From: Achatina immaculata
Taxonomy: Eukaryota > Mollusca > Gastropoda > Stylommatophora > Achatinidae
Direction of reading: 5' to 3'
Length of the DNA stretch: 64,000 nt
NCBI GenBank assembly: GCA_009760885.1
Contig: CM019701.1
Location: 34,424,697-34,488,696, forward strand
The position numbers were made by a program, and so were the translations under genes. The notes below the pieces were generated by a model. The model did no database searches. It was not told where the DNA came from and was given only the letters and a program-made list of their open reading frames with translations. How positions within the stretch are numbered: the stretch's first letter is position 1; every line of letters starts with the position of its first letter. Positions 21,718 to 32,695 of this stretch are shown piece by piece.

Positions 21718-22103
21718 CTGATCTAAAAAGCCTAGCTAGGCCAGTAGTGCGTCACTCTCTCTCCCCTCCCCGGTTCCCCATCCACCACCCCCAGTTACAA
21801 CCCACCGACCACATGTCACAGGTCTCTATTTAAACAATTTCCACGTCCTACTACCAGATCCATTCCTGACACACACCGCCAGACAAGCCACACCTTGCAA
21901 TTTACAGCTAAGTATTCCTTTAAAAAATTTTATTATTATTATTTTTTTTAATAGTATTCATGTAAATCTATACTTTATCTCCTCTCCCTATTTCTTCGTC
22001 CTGTATGTTTTTGTATGATTAAGGCTCACGCCGAAACGTCACAACTTTGTAATCGTTAAGTAATAAAGCTGCTCCTACTTTTTTCCAATTTTATACATTC
22101 TGA
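21718..22103 (+). repeat. dispersed repeat P, copy 2
   Basis: Inverse-complement match to 3760-4120 over about 370 bp with few differences. It begins with CCTAGCTAGG and ends with TAATAAAGCTGCTCCTACTT. Contains GATTAAGGCTCACGCCGAAA followed by CGTC at about 22017-22040. No ORF. Confidence 0.75.
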
Positions 22104-22469
22104 TCTAAAAAGCAAGATTTGTGCAAGTATTTCCCCTTCAGACAACACTGGTATTAAGAAAATATCTTGTCCACCCTCCACTAAGCCTCTATAGACTCTC
22201 ACAAAGGAAGGAGCAGGCTTATGTGAACAGAAACAGATTAAAATTTCACAGAGAGCTAGTTTTAGCTTTTCCCTCCTTTCTTCCAGATTTCTTTCAAAGG
22301 TCACTTCTTTTAACCATTGCTCCATAACCGCCTTGTGCACTCATCTCTACTTTTATGGAGCAGGCGAACATGATCCTGAGACTTAATGATCGTTTTAGAT
22401 TTTAAAAAAATTCTTGAAAGTTGCTACACATTTATTTTTATCAGTAGTATCAGTTATTATAATCCAGTG

Positions 22470-22712
22470 ACTTTAACTCCTTCTACTCCTGAATTAATTT
22501 CCATGTTCTACCAGAATAAATTTTGATTAGAAATTTTGGTAGAAAGAAGCAGGAATTGAAATTACTTTGTCATTTAAAAATATGAGTTGGTTTTAAAATG
22601 TACTAGTTTTCATTTTATTCAGAACTTTCCAAAATACCGCTGTGAGCTTTGATTCGCATAGGCGTGCAAGATCTACCAACAACCAACACTGCCAGTGCTG
22701 TTTCGAAGTGAA
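22470..22712 (+). repeat. dispersed repeat M, copy 2
   Basis: Shares with copy 1 GAATTAATTTCCATG, CAGAATAAATTTTGA, a CGCTGTGAGC..TGA block and AACACTGCCAGTGCTGTTT. Ends 70 bp before exon 3 of the antistasin-like gene. Confidence 0.6.
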
Positions 22713-22781
22713 AAATATTATAATTCAAATAACAGTTAACTCTGGGTGACTATTCTTTCTATAACATTTAATTATATTCAG

Positions 22782-22977
22782 GTACTCGATGGACCAGAAC
22801 GGATGCCAGACCTGCAACTGCAAAATTTCTTGGCATCCTCCTCACCTGAACTGCCACAGAAGGATGCAGTGTCCACTTGGTGCCTGTCTAAATTCCTGCC
22901 ACTGCCAACCAAACTGTACTAGTTCCAGAACTGGAAACAAGCGAAAGTCAGAAGGAGAAGAAGGATATGAGGCGTAG
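22782..22977 (+). CDS. antistasin-like secreted protein, exon 3 and stop
   Basis: Acceptor TTATATTCAG ends at 22781. The first base G completes the Gly codon begun by GG at the end of exon 2, giving CQDGYSMDQNGCQTCNC across the junction. This is the core antistasin signature C-x-x-G-x-x-x-D-x-x-G-C-x-x-C-x-C, split by the intron. Further cysteines follow at predicted residues 99, 105, 110, 114, 116 and 120 (a third, shorter Cys cluster CPLGACLNSCHC). The chain ends in a basic then acidic tail (KRKSEGEEGYEA) and a TAG at 22975-22977. Total predicted protein is 139 residues with 18 cysteines, all secreted-domain like. I saw no canonical AATAAA in the next 300 bp. An open frame starting at the internal Met (22789) is not the true start. 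Confidence 0.75.
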
Positions 22978-23389
22978 AGCAACAGTTTCCTGATATTTCT
23001 TACCTGACATGTACCTGTCCATTTCAATCCGTGTTAACATAGCAGTGCACGCCGACTGATCGTCTTTGTTTTCATAGATAAAAGTAATGAAGATATATGA
23101 AATGGAAGATTCACTAGTTTCTAAGATACGTTCGTAATTTGTGGATGAGCTTTTAAGTAATGAAAACTCAATTTAGGTAAGGAAACCATAAAATCTCGTC
23201 CACGATAAAATATCATTTTGAGCAAAGATTATTTCTGTATGATTAAATCAAGTAAAGAGAACCTACTCAACCATTGCAGAAATCTTACCATAAGAGATAT
23301 CTAAATCATAATGCTCCCAATATAGAACAGCAAATCATTGCAGACACGTGATTTTGGAGCTCTTAAGATTTCTATTTCTTTTAGCCAAT
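22978..23389. other. 3' flank of the antistasin-like gene
   Basis: AT-rich, with ATAAAA-type motifs near 23190-23210 that might serve polyadenylation. Nothing else recognised. Confidence 0.3.
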
Positions 23390-23695
23390 CATTCATCCAT
23401 TCATTCATTTGCATGTCCCTTGCGGAACTTTGCCTCCCAAACAGCACTCCTGTAGGCCTCTCGGTTGTGAGCAAGATGGCCTGCTGCTGACGCATCCATT
23501 TGCAGATCATCAACGACGTCTTGCAGCCATCTTCGTCTTGGTCTTCCTCTCTTTCTTTTTCCCATTATGTACCCTTCCAAGACGTTTTCTCTAAATTATC
23601 ATGACGTTTAATGTGTCCAAAATATTTAAGTTTTCTCTCTTTAATCCTCTTTACTAGCCAGCCTTCTTCAATATTAAGTTCTTGTAGTATGGTCC
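23390..23695 (-). mobile_element. LINE-B3, 3' fragment
   Basis: On minus the copy ends GGCAAAGTTCCGCAAGGGAC then ATGCAAATGAATGAATGGAT, the LINE-B tail. Upstream codons match the end of the B ORF (EEGWLVKRIKERKLKYFGHI-like at about 23660-23590). No long ORF. Confidence 0.85.
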
Positions 23696-23699
23696 ATAA

Positions 23700-24271
23700 A
23701 TGTCTGCCAGTACTTTCAGAATCTGGAGGAGAATACGTAGGCCTACAGATGCAGGCTTAATTCGGTGGAACTTGTAATCATGGCGGCCTCACTATAAAAC
23801 CAAACATACAACGTGCTAATTTAAGAAAATCAAATGCAGGAAATAATAGCTGTCAAATGAGTTTGTGATTAATGTATATCCATATTGTCATCTCATAACC
23901 TGTTATTTGAAAGTGAGTTTTTTTAGTCTCATGTATAATTTTAAAAGACTTTAACCACAATAAAATGATGATAAAACTGATAGCACTATCATGTCCCACA
24001 GCATACATTTCATGCATAAGCTGACCTCGACAGAAATATTTGCGTAACTCTTTCGGTTTAGACCGCTGTTTATGCCTGATCGTGCTGTAATGTGCCGTAT
24101 GTGTCCTGTTTTTTTTAGCACACTTGTCTTGTTTTTTTCGGTTAGTGAACGTTCACTTTCGTGATGCTAAATATAATTTTTGTAGACGCTGATTTCTGAT
24201 CAGATTTATTTTGCAGATACAATGTAAACACGACTGTGTAACATCTGCTCTCCTCAGTGTTCATATGTAGA
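23700..24271. other. no gene seen
   Basis: AT-rich spacer. No repeat or coding motif recognised. Confidence 0.4.
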
Positions 24272-25735
24272 AGGTGAATCTTACATCCTTCCCGTGCCGT
24301 TAAACGTCACATAGGGCGTTCGTCAACGTTTTTTCGGCGAGCTTTTCAACCTCATCATGGGATTTTATGCCTACTAATTTGCATTCTCTTAACAATGTCC
24401 TCTATAGAGTTTCAAGTGGTCGACCTTTTTTTTTTTTTTTGGCCTGTTGCATCTCACTTGACAGCGTGTTCTGCGATTCTCTGACTGTTTCTTATCATCA
24501 CGTGACCGATATATATATATCCTTTTCCTCTTTTGATCAACCATGAGACAGGTTGTTCACTCGTCTGTCTTATCTCTGCGTTGTTCTTGAATTCGTTCCA
24601 CTTTATACCGAGTATTTTCCTTAGGCATTTGTTTTCAAAAGAGTTTAATTTCTTGTCTATTTCTTTAGTTGTTTTCCAGCTTTCGCATGCAGAAATGGGG
24701 TGGATATCACATTTGAATTGACTAGTCTTAACTTGGTTTTTGTGCTTAATACTTTTGAAAGATTCTTGAAGGTCAGTGTTACTTTTGCAGTTCTACTTCT
24801 AACTTCCTTTCTGTGTCACCATCCCAATCTATGTACATGGCGAGGTATGCAGATTGGTTTAATTCTTTAAGGGCTGTTCCTTCTACGTATATTTTTCCTT
24901 GTTAATTAATGAGAAGTTTCGTTATTTTTGTCTTTTCCTTGTTAATTTCCTAGCCAGAGAAGACAGGATATCTGTTTTTTCTTGCATCGAATTCAAATTG
25001 TCACTGATAAGAATTATGTTATCTGCATAATCAAGATCTAGTTTTCGATCCCAGGTACCCAACCAATGCCTGTTTTACCCGTGCAGCATTTTTTTTTCAT
25101 TATGAAGCCTATGGCAATTTCAAAAAGTAAGGGAGTTAACATATAACCTTGTTTCACGCCTGTCTCAATCTGGAACCATTCTTTCATTCCTTCTTCTGTG
25201 TTGACTGCACAAACATATCCAAAGTAGAGATCCTTAATGATGTTAACAATTTTAGATGGCATTCCATATAGTCTTAACATTGTCCACAATGAATCTCTGT
25301 ATGTGCTATCAACTGCCTTTTTAAAGTCTATGAAGTTCAGGATTAATGGTTTTTGCTTTTCAGTATGTTCTTCTGGTATTATAATTAGAGTAAATATCTC
25401 GTCGAGACAGTTTCTCGCTTTTCGAAATCCTGATTGTTCTTCTCTCATTGCAGTATCTTTAATTTTATTTAGAATGACTTTGCAAAATACTTTTGACACA
25501 TCTGATAGTAAGGTTACTCCTGTCCAATAATTGCAGTCGCTAAGGTTGCCTTTTTTTGTAGTCTAACAATTATTCCTTTTTTCCGTTTCGAATGGACCTT
25601 TTCTTCTTTTCAAACTTTATTAAACACCTCTGTAGTTGGCTCATTTTGTCACTGTTAATAGTTTTTAACGTTTAGTTGTCGGCTTCAAGGTCTATCAATT
25701 CTTTTGTGGACTTTACAAAAATTCTTTGTGTCGTG
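24272..25735 (-). mobile_element. LINE-A4, 5'-truncated, degenerate
   Basis: The minus 3' end is GTTTAACGGCACGGGAAGGA then TGTAAG, the LINE-A tail. The 25499-25038 frame reads MSKVFCKVILNKIKD, EQSGFRKARNCLDEIF, NFIDFKKAVDSTYRDSLW and ETGVKQGYMLTPLLF. The Cys/Gly of the usual GVKQGC(I/V)LSP box is altered and the KAFD motif is KAVD. The FADD region lies in decayed sequence near 25030. Multiple shifts; inactive. Confidence 0.8.
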
Positions 25736-25860
25736 GCCAGTAGATTTGTGGAAATCATCTTCTCAAACCCTTTTCATGTTGAAACTGGGGTGAAACACAG
25801 ATGCGTTCTGCCGGCAGCACTGACCATCCCGGCCGCTGACTGAGAGAAACAACAGCAGAT
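25736..25860 (+). mobile_element. 5' piece of LINE-D variant (Dv), interrupted by LINE-B2
   Basis: Plus codons at about 25775-25845 read HVETGVKHRCVLP, then AALTIPAAD and a stop, matching the GVKQGC(V)LSP block of family D. The next expected motif, LEDLDFADD, resumes at 28408 after LINE-B2. The left edge against LINE-A4 is approximate. Confidence 0.5.
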
Positions 25861-28404
25861 CGACATAGAGGCTTTCAGTGGTCATTAACACCAACACTTT
25901 TATAACACACTGCAAGCGACAATAGACCAGGTACGGAAAATGATACTGTATTAATAATGGGTGATTTTAATGCAAAAATTGGTGCCGAAAGAGCAGAAGA
26001 TGAAGGACATGTTGTAGGGAAATTTAGCATAGGACATAGAAATGAGGCAGGTGACAATCTAATGGCTTTTTGCATGGAAAATGAGCTAATGATCGCTAAC
26101 ACACTTTTTAAACAACATCCAAGAAGACTTTACACATGGACATCACCTGATGGTAAAACCAGGAATAAAATAGATTACATTTTAGTGCAGAGAAGGTGGA
26201 GGTCAAGTATAACATCAGCAAAAACTTTACCATGTGCTGATTGTAACACGGACCATGAGTTATTAATAGCAGACATGAAGATAAAGATAAAAAAGACACT
26301 TACGGGATCAATATCACTCCGCTTTGATGTTACAAAACTATCAGAACAATACGGTATAGAAGTGAATGATGTTTCGAAATCCTGATGGCTGTACAAGAGG
26401 AGATGACACCAGATGAATTGGCTATGCAGGCCAAAGATATCTTAATAACAACAGCTAAAGACATGGTTCCAAAAGAATGGATGGATGGATTACAGCAGGT
26501 ACACTAGAACTAATAACACAACGCAGAGAAATGAAGACGCAATGGAAAGTGATCAACAACAACAAAGAGAAATATAAAACTTTAACAAAAGAAGTACGAA
26601 GAAACATAAGAAAAGACAAAAAACAATACATACAAGATTGTTGTGAAAAAATAGAAGAACATCAGAAGTGTGGAAGAGATAGTGAAATGTTTAAAGAAAT
26701 GAAGACATTGACGAGAAATGTCACACCTAAGCTAAATATAATTTGTGATGAGATGGGACATACCTTGACAGAGACAGAGGAAATTCTAGAAAGATGGAAG
26801 GAATATTGCAGAGGAATGTATGAAACAACCGACTGTGGAAACAGAAATCAACAGTGTGAATTATTATTGGAGGAGAAAGAACCCGAACCGACAATAGAAG
26901 AAGTTTTATGGGCAATAAAGAATCTGAAAAATGGCAAATCACCAGGATGTGATGAGATAACAGCTGAATTTATTAAAGCAGGAGGAAAGGAGTGTGCAAC
27001 AATCTATCATGCACTGTGCAAAAAGATATGGCATTCAGGTATTTGGCCAAAAGAATGGAAAAGAACTGTATTCATACCACTGCCAAAAAAGGGTAACCTG
27101 AAATTATGCACAAACTACAGAACTGTTGCTCTGATTAGTCATGCCAGTAAAATTCTTTTAAAAGTCATAATGGGTAGAGTTCGTAAGAAAATAGAAGAAG
27201 AAGTCAATATGGTCCAAGCTGGTTTCAGGCAAGGAAGAGGATCAAGAGATCATATATTCAATCTAAGATTAATAGTAGAGAAATGCAGAGAGTTTAATGT
27301 GAATCTATATTTATCCTTTATAGACTACCCAAAGGCATTTGATTATGTACAACACCAGAAACTTTGGGAAATAATGGAAAAAATGGGATTTCCAACACAT
27401 TTGATACAATTAACATCACTGCTGTATCTAGACCAACAAGCAGGCATAAGAATAAACGGTGAAACAACAGCTTGGTTTGATATAAAACAAGGGGTCCGTC
27501 AGGGGTGCATATTGTCACCTTACTTATTTAACTTGTATACTGAAAATATAATGAGGAATGTTAGAGAAGATGTAGACAAAGAATATTACTATGCCATAAC
27601 AATTGGAGGTTATGAAATACCAGAGATTAGATATGCTGATGACACAGTGTTACTGTCCACAACACAAAAAGGAATGGAAAAACTAATTATGTCAGTCCGC
27701 AAGAACAGCGAAGAGCAGAACCTCTTAATGCAAAGAAAACTAAATTGATGACAACTAACAAAACAAGCAAGGCAGCTGAAATATGTATCAGTGATGAAAA
27801 ATTGGAAGAAGTGGAGAGTTTTGAATATCTTGGATCATTGCTAACTAATAATGGAGATACAGTGAGGGAAATTAAAAGGAGGACATCTATTGCTCTTCAG
27901 AAAGTAAAACAAATAAAGAATCTGTGGAGAGGAACAGACAGAAGTACAAAAATAAGATTTTTAAGGGCATGCATCTTTCCCATGGCAACATATGCCTGTG
28001 AGACCTGGACACTTAACAAAACAGCTGAGAAACACATAAATGCCTTTGAATGTGAATGCTACAGAGGAGTTCTCCAAATATCATGGACACAAAAAAGAAC
28101 AAATATATCTATACTACAAGAGCTTAATATTGAAGAAGGCTGGCTAGTAAAGAGGATTAAAGAGAGAAAACTTAAATATTTTGGACATATTAAACGTCAT
28201 GATAATTTAGAGAAGACCGTATTGGAAGGATACATAATGGGAAAAAGAAAAAGAGGAAGACCAAGACGAAGATGGCTGCAAGACATCGTTGATGATCTGG
28301 AAATGGATGCAACAGCAGCAGGCCATCTTGCTCACAACCGAGAGGCCTACAGGAGTGCTGTTTGGGAGGCAAAGTTCCGCAAGGGACATGCAAATGAATG
28401 AATG
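25861..28404 (+). mobile_element. LINE-B2, longest RTE/BovB-like copy
   Basis: Contains most of the endonuclease and all of RT in three frames. 25957-26385 has MGDFNAKIG, RRLYTWTSPDGKTRNKIDYI and CADCNTDHELLIADMK. 26477-27748 has KSPGCDEITAEFIKAG, QAGFRQGRGSRDHIFN, FIDYPKAFDYV, GVRQGCILSPYLFNLY and RYADDTVLLS. 27745-28401 has FEYLGSLLTNNGDT, YACETWTLNK, KLKYFGHIKRHDN and GKRKRGRPRRRW. The C-terminus is EAKFRKGHANE, stop. The 3' end is GCAAATGAATGA. Two frameshifts (about 26386-26470 and 27730) inactivate it. The Ser/Pro and Cys/Tyr differences from LINE-B1 in the KAFD block show divergence. The left border with LINE-Dv is approximate and no clean TSD was found. Confidence 0.9.
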
Positions 28405-29765
28405 AACTAGAAGACCTGGACTTTGCGGATGACGTAACATTACTCTCAAACAGACACAAGGACATGCGAGAAAAGATAGTAGACTGGCAGTAAAAGCAAA
28501 CGGTAACTGACTACAAGTGAACACAAAGAAAATCAAAACGTTTGAAACAAAATGCTGCAATTATTAGGCCAGTCGCACTGAACTATTTGCCAGTCGAAAT
28601 AACTGCAGATGGACATAGTAGTAGTAAAGAAGTTGAAGTAACAGCAGATGGACATAGTAGTAGTAAAGAAATTGAAGTAACAGCAGATGGACATAATAGT
28701 AGTAAGGAAGTTGAAGTAAAGCAGATGGACATAATAGTAGTAAGGAAGTTGAACTAACAGCAGTTGGACATAATAGTAGTAAGGGAGGTGAAGTAACAGC
28801 AGATGGAGACAGTAGTAGTATAGGAATCGAAGTAACAACAGATGGAGAAAGTAGTAGTAAAGAAGTTGAAATAACAACAGATGGAGACAGTAGTAGTAAA
28901 GAAGTTGAAGTAACAGCAGATGGAGACAGTAGTAGTAAAGAAGTTGAAGTAACTGCAGATGAAGACAGTAGTAGTAAAGAAATTGAAGTAACAGCAGATG
29001 GAGAGGGTAGTAGTAAAGAAGTTGAAATAACAACAGATGGAGAGAGTAGCAGTACAGAAATTGAAGTAACAGCAGATGGAGAGAGTAGTAGTAAATAAAT
29101 TGTAGTAACAGCAGATGGAGAGAGTAGCAGTAAAGAAATTGAAGTAACAACAGATGGAGAGAGTAGCAGTACAGAAATTGAAGTAATAGCAGATGGAGAG
29201 AGTAGTAGTGAAGAAGTTGAAGTAAAAATAATAAAAACCCGACAATCTTATGTTACACCCAGCCATATCTGGACACCCAAGAAGACGAGCCAGAAAACCA
29301 AATGAAGAATATTCAAAAGCAATGTTGTAAGTATTTGACACTATAGCAGCGAGTGCTGGAAAACGACATAAACAGCTGACACCTTTCAGACAAAATGTCT
29401 ACGTACAAGATAAGATAACAGGAGTGTGCTGGCCAAATGCCATAATTAACCGCCTCTTGTTAAGAGAGGCGGACACAACCCACTGTCAGCAGTGACTGAA
29501 AGGAGAAATTGACAATGCAGTGGCCACATGAGAATGACAGAGGAATCTTTAGCAAGAACAGCTTTTGTGTGAATTCCACGGGATAAACGAAGCTATGGAC
29601 AACCCAAAGAGCCACGGAAACGTACAGCAAAGAAAACGCTGATAAACAAAAGGACTGACGTGGGAGACAACCGAGAAGATAACGAAGGACCGACAGAAGT
29701 GGAAATCTCTTGCTACTAGGGGCCTCATGTGTCTTGGAGAGGAGAGAGAGAGAGAGAGAGTATGT
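28405..29765 (+). mobile_element. LINE-D variant (Dv), 3' part with internal minisatellite
   Basis: Starts with LEDLDFADDVTLLSNRHKDM, the FADD catalytic box region of family D. The frame is soon broken by a stop, and RLKQNAAIIRP parallels family D's LMKQNVNNRNVL. The VEEVNEFVYL segment expected next is replaced by a 39-bp repeat array (28595-29233). Downstream, decayed sequence contains an SECWK-like stretch at about 29349, then KEPRKRTA-like codons, and the (GA)n tail at 29739-29760. The family D tail and motif order support a diverged D subfamily. Confidence 0.65.
28595..29233 (+). repeat. 39-bp (13-codon) minisatellite inside LINE-Dv
   Basis: About 16 units encoding variants of VEVTADGDSSSKE. 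The unit is three-divisible, so the frame persists through much of the array despite occasional indels (for example at 28715) and a TAA at 29095. Antisense frames are open as well (Tyr/Cys-rich), which is an artefact of the repeat. Confidence 0.85.
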
Positions 29766-30049
29766 GTGTGTGTGATTTGTCCACTAAGATCCATCCTTTG
29801 TCCCCTCTGGTGGCATCTGTTCTTTTAAAATGCGGTGGGAACTCTCGACCTTCACCCACAGACTAATACAATTTCTTCCATCACAATATCCCAGACATCT
29901 GGCGCTCAGCTTGTTTCCTTTAGGCGGTCCTACATTACTGTTCTTCTCTTCATAAGGGTATTCTCTGAACGCTTTCTCCCGTATTCTGAATACTGTACTC
30001 CTTCTTTCATTTCTTCATTAGAAACTTTATGAGTCTGTGTTGTATAGCT
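29766..30049. other. no gene seen
   Basis: Spacer beginning with a TGTGTGTG run. Nothing recognised. Confidence 0.4.
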
Positions 30050-30440
30050 TTATGTAGTCCGGTGCGTTGTATTTATTGTGACAAAACATCAGAACGTTGA
30101 ATATTAGTTGTTTTATTGTGTCTAAGAAAATGTAAAACGTTGAAAATTGGAAGTTGTATTTGTTATGATAAAGCTGAAATCTTTGAATATAAGTTGTATT
30201 TATTGTGGCTAACAAGGTCTGGAACATTGAGTAAAATTTATATTTATTGTGACTAACAAACTTTGAAACGTTTGACATTAAAGTTGTATTTAGTGGGACT
30301 AACTGAAATTTGAACATTAGAGTTGTGTCTGTTATGACAAACGAGATCTTAAACGTTAAAAATTAAAAGTTCTATCTGTTATGATAAACGAGATCTAAAA
30401 TGTTCAACATTAAAAGTTGTATTTATTGTGACCAACAAGA
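30050..30440. repeat. degenerate about 55-bp tandem repeat, about 7 units
   Basis: Units built on GTTGTATTTATTGTGACTAA, CAA(G)xTCTxxAACxTTGA and ACATTAAAA. Poorly conserved, so probably old. Confidence 0.7.
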
Positions 30441-30868
30441 AAATATAGTAGTCTGCGGAACGCATACCTTAGAAAGAGTTATTTCCCTTACACTACTGGA
30501 TTATACCTTTCTGCGTACACGAAATGAAACTTACAAAGTAAGCACTAGCAAGGGCTAATATAACTTATATATAAGAACAGATTTTCTCTCTCTCTCTCTC
30601 TCGTTCGATTTTCTTGCATTCCTCCTTTTCGAAAAAACAGTTGGGTATGAAAAAGTACTTTGTCTATTATTTTTAGAGTCTAATCGTGGTTTTTTGGTTC
30701 TACTACTTTACTGTGTTCTGTCACTTTGTTGTTTCTAGATGTAGTCTGCTATCCTTGCTGTTTCTTGCTACTGTCTATTTCCAGTGTTGAAGTTCTCATA
30801 CTTATTGTTTCTTATTACGGTTATATATTATGTCTCAAAGTGGTTGATTGCCATACCTACTTTCTGAA
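30441..30868. other. no gene seen
   Basis: AT-rich with a (TC)n run at about 30587-30603. Confidence 0.4.
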
Positions 30869-31095
30869 CTCTGTGCCTGAGTGGCGTAGTGGCAAGTGGG
30901 CTCAGTTCCCACTACGAGATTGATGATTCAAGTCCAGCTTAAAGGAGGTACAGTCATCCAGTTGTAGAAATAGATATCTGGTTCCTTGTGGCCACGCAAA
31001 ATGTTGACCACATCACCGTCTAGCCTCCTCACAGGTCAAAGAAAATATGGACACCACATGCTCTTGTTGCCTACGACAAGACAGGGCTATATTGT
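30869..31095 (+). mobile_element. tRNA-derived SINE, type S1, diverged
   Basis: Head CTGAGTGGCGTAGTGGCAAG (box A-like) and GATGATTCAAGTCCAG (box B-like). The body has CAGTTGTAGAAATAGATATC, TGACCACATCACC and CAGGTCAAAGAAAATATGG, then ACACCACATG. Confidence 0.7.
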
Positions 31096-31193
31096 AGTCC
31101 GTGTTGTTTACCGATGTTCTGAAACACATCCAGTTAAGTTATCTAGATAAATGTTATCCGCATACATGAGTGTATTTTGTACTTGTACTTGTA

Positions 31194-32196
31194 CAGGGTC
31201 CGGCATAAAGCATAGCTGGATTTTAAAAATGGAAAATAAATAGGCGCTATACATGTTTTTGGTTAAAAAAAAGGTGAAATGAAACTCAGAAAAGTGGATG
31301 TTTTTATTATTACTGACAATCATATTTAGGTTTTGAAAATTACGCCGGTTAGATGACCGCCATTACATTTGATACATTCAGCCAGGCGTCTGGATAATTC
31401 CTGCATAACACCATTTAACATGTTCAAAGGGATATTTTGAATGCAGTGTCGGATTCGATCCTTTATGTCTGCAATTGAATGTGGTCGACTAGCATACACC
31501 ATGTTCTTGAGATACCCCCACAAAAAAAAAGTCTGCGGCCGATAAATCCGGTGACCTTGCCGGCCAATGAATATCCCAAATCTGGAAATAAGACGATTGG
31601 GAAATGCTTGTCGCAGCATGGTCATGGACTGACGGGCTGTGTGGGCAGTTGCTCCATCTTGTTGAAACCATATTAGTGTCTTATTTCTATCGGCCAAGTC
31701 TGGAATGAAGTATTCAGCTAGCATTTGTACATAAAGATCACTATTAAAAATAAGATGATACCAGCTGCCAAAGCGTTCCTAACAGCTGATAGCCGAGGGC
31801 TACTCAGCCATTCGTTGCAGACTTCTTGAATTCGTTCAGGTGTCTGTTGAGTTCTTGGACGACCAGTAGACTTGTTATTAAGGCAATTAGCGGTTTCCTT
31901 AAATTTTCTGACCCACCTCAAAATTGTTTTGTCCTCCGATCGGGAACATTATCGCGGGGATGCAACTCAAAATAGCGACGAAACTTTCATTGTACAGTAA
32001 TAGACGATTCTCCACTTTTAAAATAAGTTTCAACGGTGAATGCGCGATGTTGTGTTTGCCAAGAAGCCATTGTTAAGAATGACCATCTGTCTGCTTCATC
32101 TCTGACGTCATGTTTTTTTTTACACGATTCAGTTTCTGCGCACTACGTCAGTTAAATCCAGCTACTCTTTATACTGGAGCCTGTATGAACTCCCTG
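31194..32196 (-). mobile_element. mariner/Tc1-like DNA transposon 1 (DUF4817 type)
   Basis: 1003 bp with TA duplications at 31192-31193 and 32197-32198. The left TIR CAGGGTCCGGCATAAAGCAT continues AGCTGGATTTT. The complement of the right end reads CAGGGAGTTCATACAGGCTC then CAGTATAAAGAGTAGCTGGA, so the TIRs match with a 15-bp spacer difference. The right TA opens directly into repeat G copy 2. Confidence 0.85.
31326..32072 (-). pseudogene. transposase of mariner-like element 1, broken
   Basis: Minus-strand pieces in order. The N-terminus near 32072 is MASWQTQHRAFTVETYF with KSGESSITVQ, then a stop: the DUF4817-type helix-turn-helix. Next is RWVRKFKETANCLNNKSTGR with PRTQQTPE (second DNA-binding part and the basic linker). 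The catalytic part is TLIWFQQDGATAHTAR, where the D of QQDGA is the second catalytic residue of DDE/D transposases. The chain continues to FFLWGYLKNMVY (normally preceded by PDLSAADF, visible in a neighbouring frame at about 31545) and ends near 31326. Frameshifts and stops make it non-functional, and the first catalytic aspartate region appears missing between 31718 and 31740. Confidence 0.8.
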
Positions 32197-32198
32197 TA

Positions 32199-32520
32199 AC
32201 TGCGAGCTGTTCTTTTCAGCCGATACTGTAGAGGTCTTGAGGCACAGCATTGTATCGACGTGGGAGCAGGTTAGGGCGGCTAATTTTGCAGTCCCGGAAT
32301 ACAACTAAAACTCAGGGGGTGTGCAATGTTTCTTTAGCAGACTCCACCACCAAAGGAACTGTAATGATCCCTGCCCTGTTAGCCTGGATAAGCCTGTTAC
32401 TGGGGGTACCACGGAGAGGTGGGACAGGGTCTTGGTCAACTATGGTGCTCTAAACCTAACGCTGGCATATCAGCTATGGGTCGTTGATTGCTTCATCGGA
32501 CAAGCGTCTTCACCCACTGT
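32199..32520 (+). repeat. dispersed repeat G, copy 2
   Basis: Matches the complement of 14100-15015 outside LINE-A3: ACTGCGAGCTG, TTGAGGCACAGC, CGACGTGGGAGCAGG, ACTCCACCACCA, GCCTGTTACTGGGGGTACCA and GGTGGGACAGGGTCTTGGTC. No ORF. Confidence 0.6.
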
Positions 32521-32695
32521 ATTTTGTATGTTCATTTACTGCACTTTCTTCTCTTACTGTTCTTTGTGTCTTGTCAAGGACTAGAATAAAGAGAACTGAA
32601 GGCAGGGTACCTCTTTTTCTTCTTGTGATCTGTTGTTACAATAGAAGGGACAAATCTGCTCTTCTCTTGTAATTATTCTGTTTTGATGTGTCTTC

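Larger units (their letters stand above)
20798..22781 (+). other. intron 2 of the antistasin-like gene
   Basis: GT at 20798, AG at 22780-22781, 1984 bp. Contains a degenerate CA-rich array (about 21340-21650), repeat P copy 2 and repeat M copy 2. No further exon was evident within it. Confidence 0.6.

Noticed and set aside
22789..22977. A 62-residue stand-alone Cys-rich protein starting at the internal Met
   Set aside because: The Met lies inside the antistasin core and the acceptor just upstream gives a better model as exon 3 of a spliced gene.
28533..29341. Long Tyr/Cys/Leu-rich minus-strand frames (about 200 codons)
   Set aside because: They are antisense readings of the 39-bp array in LINE-Dv.
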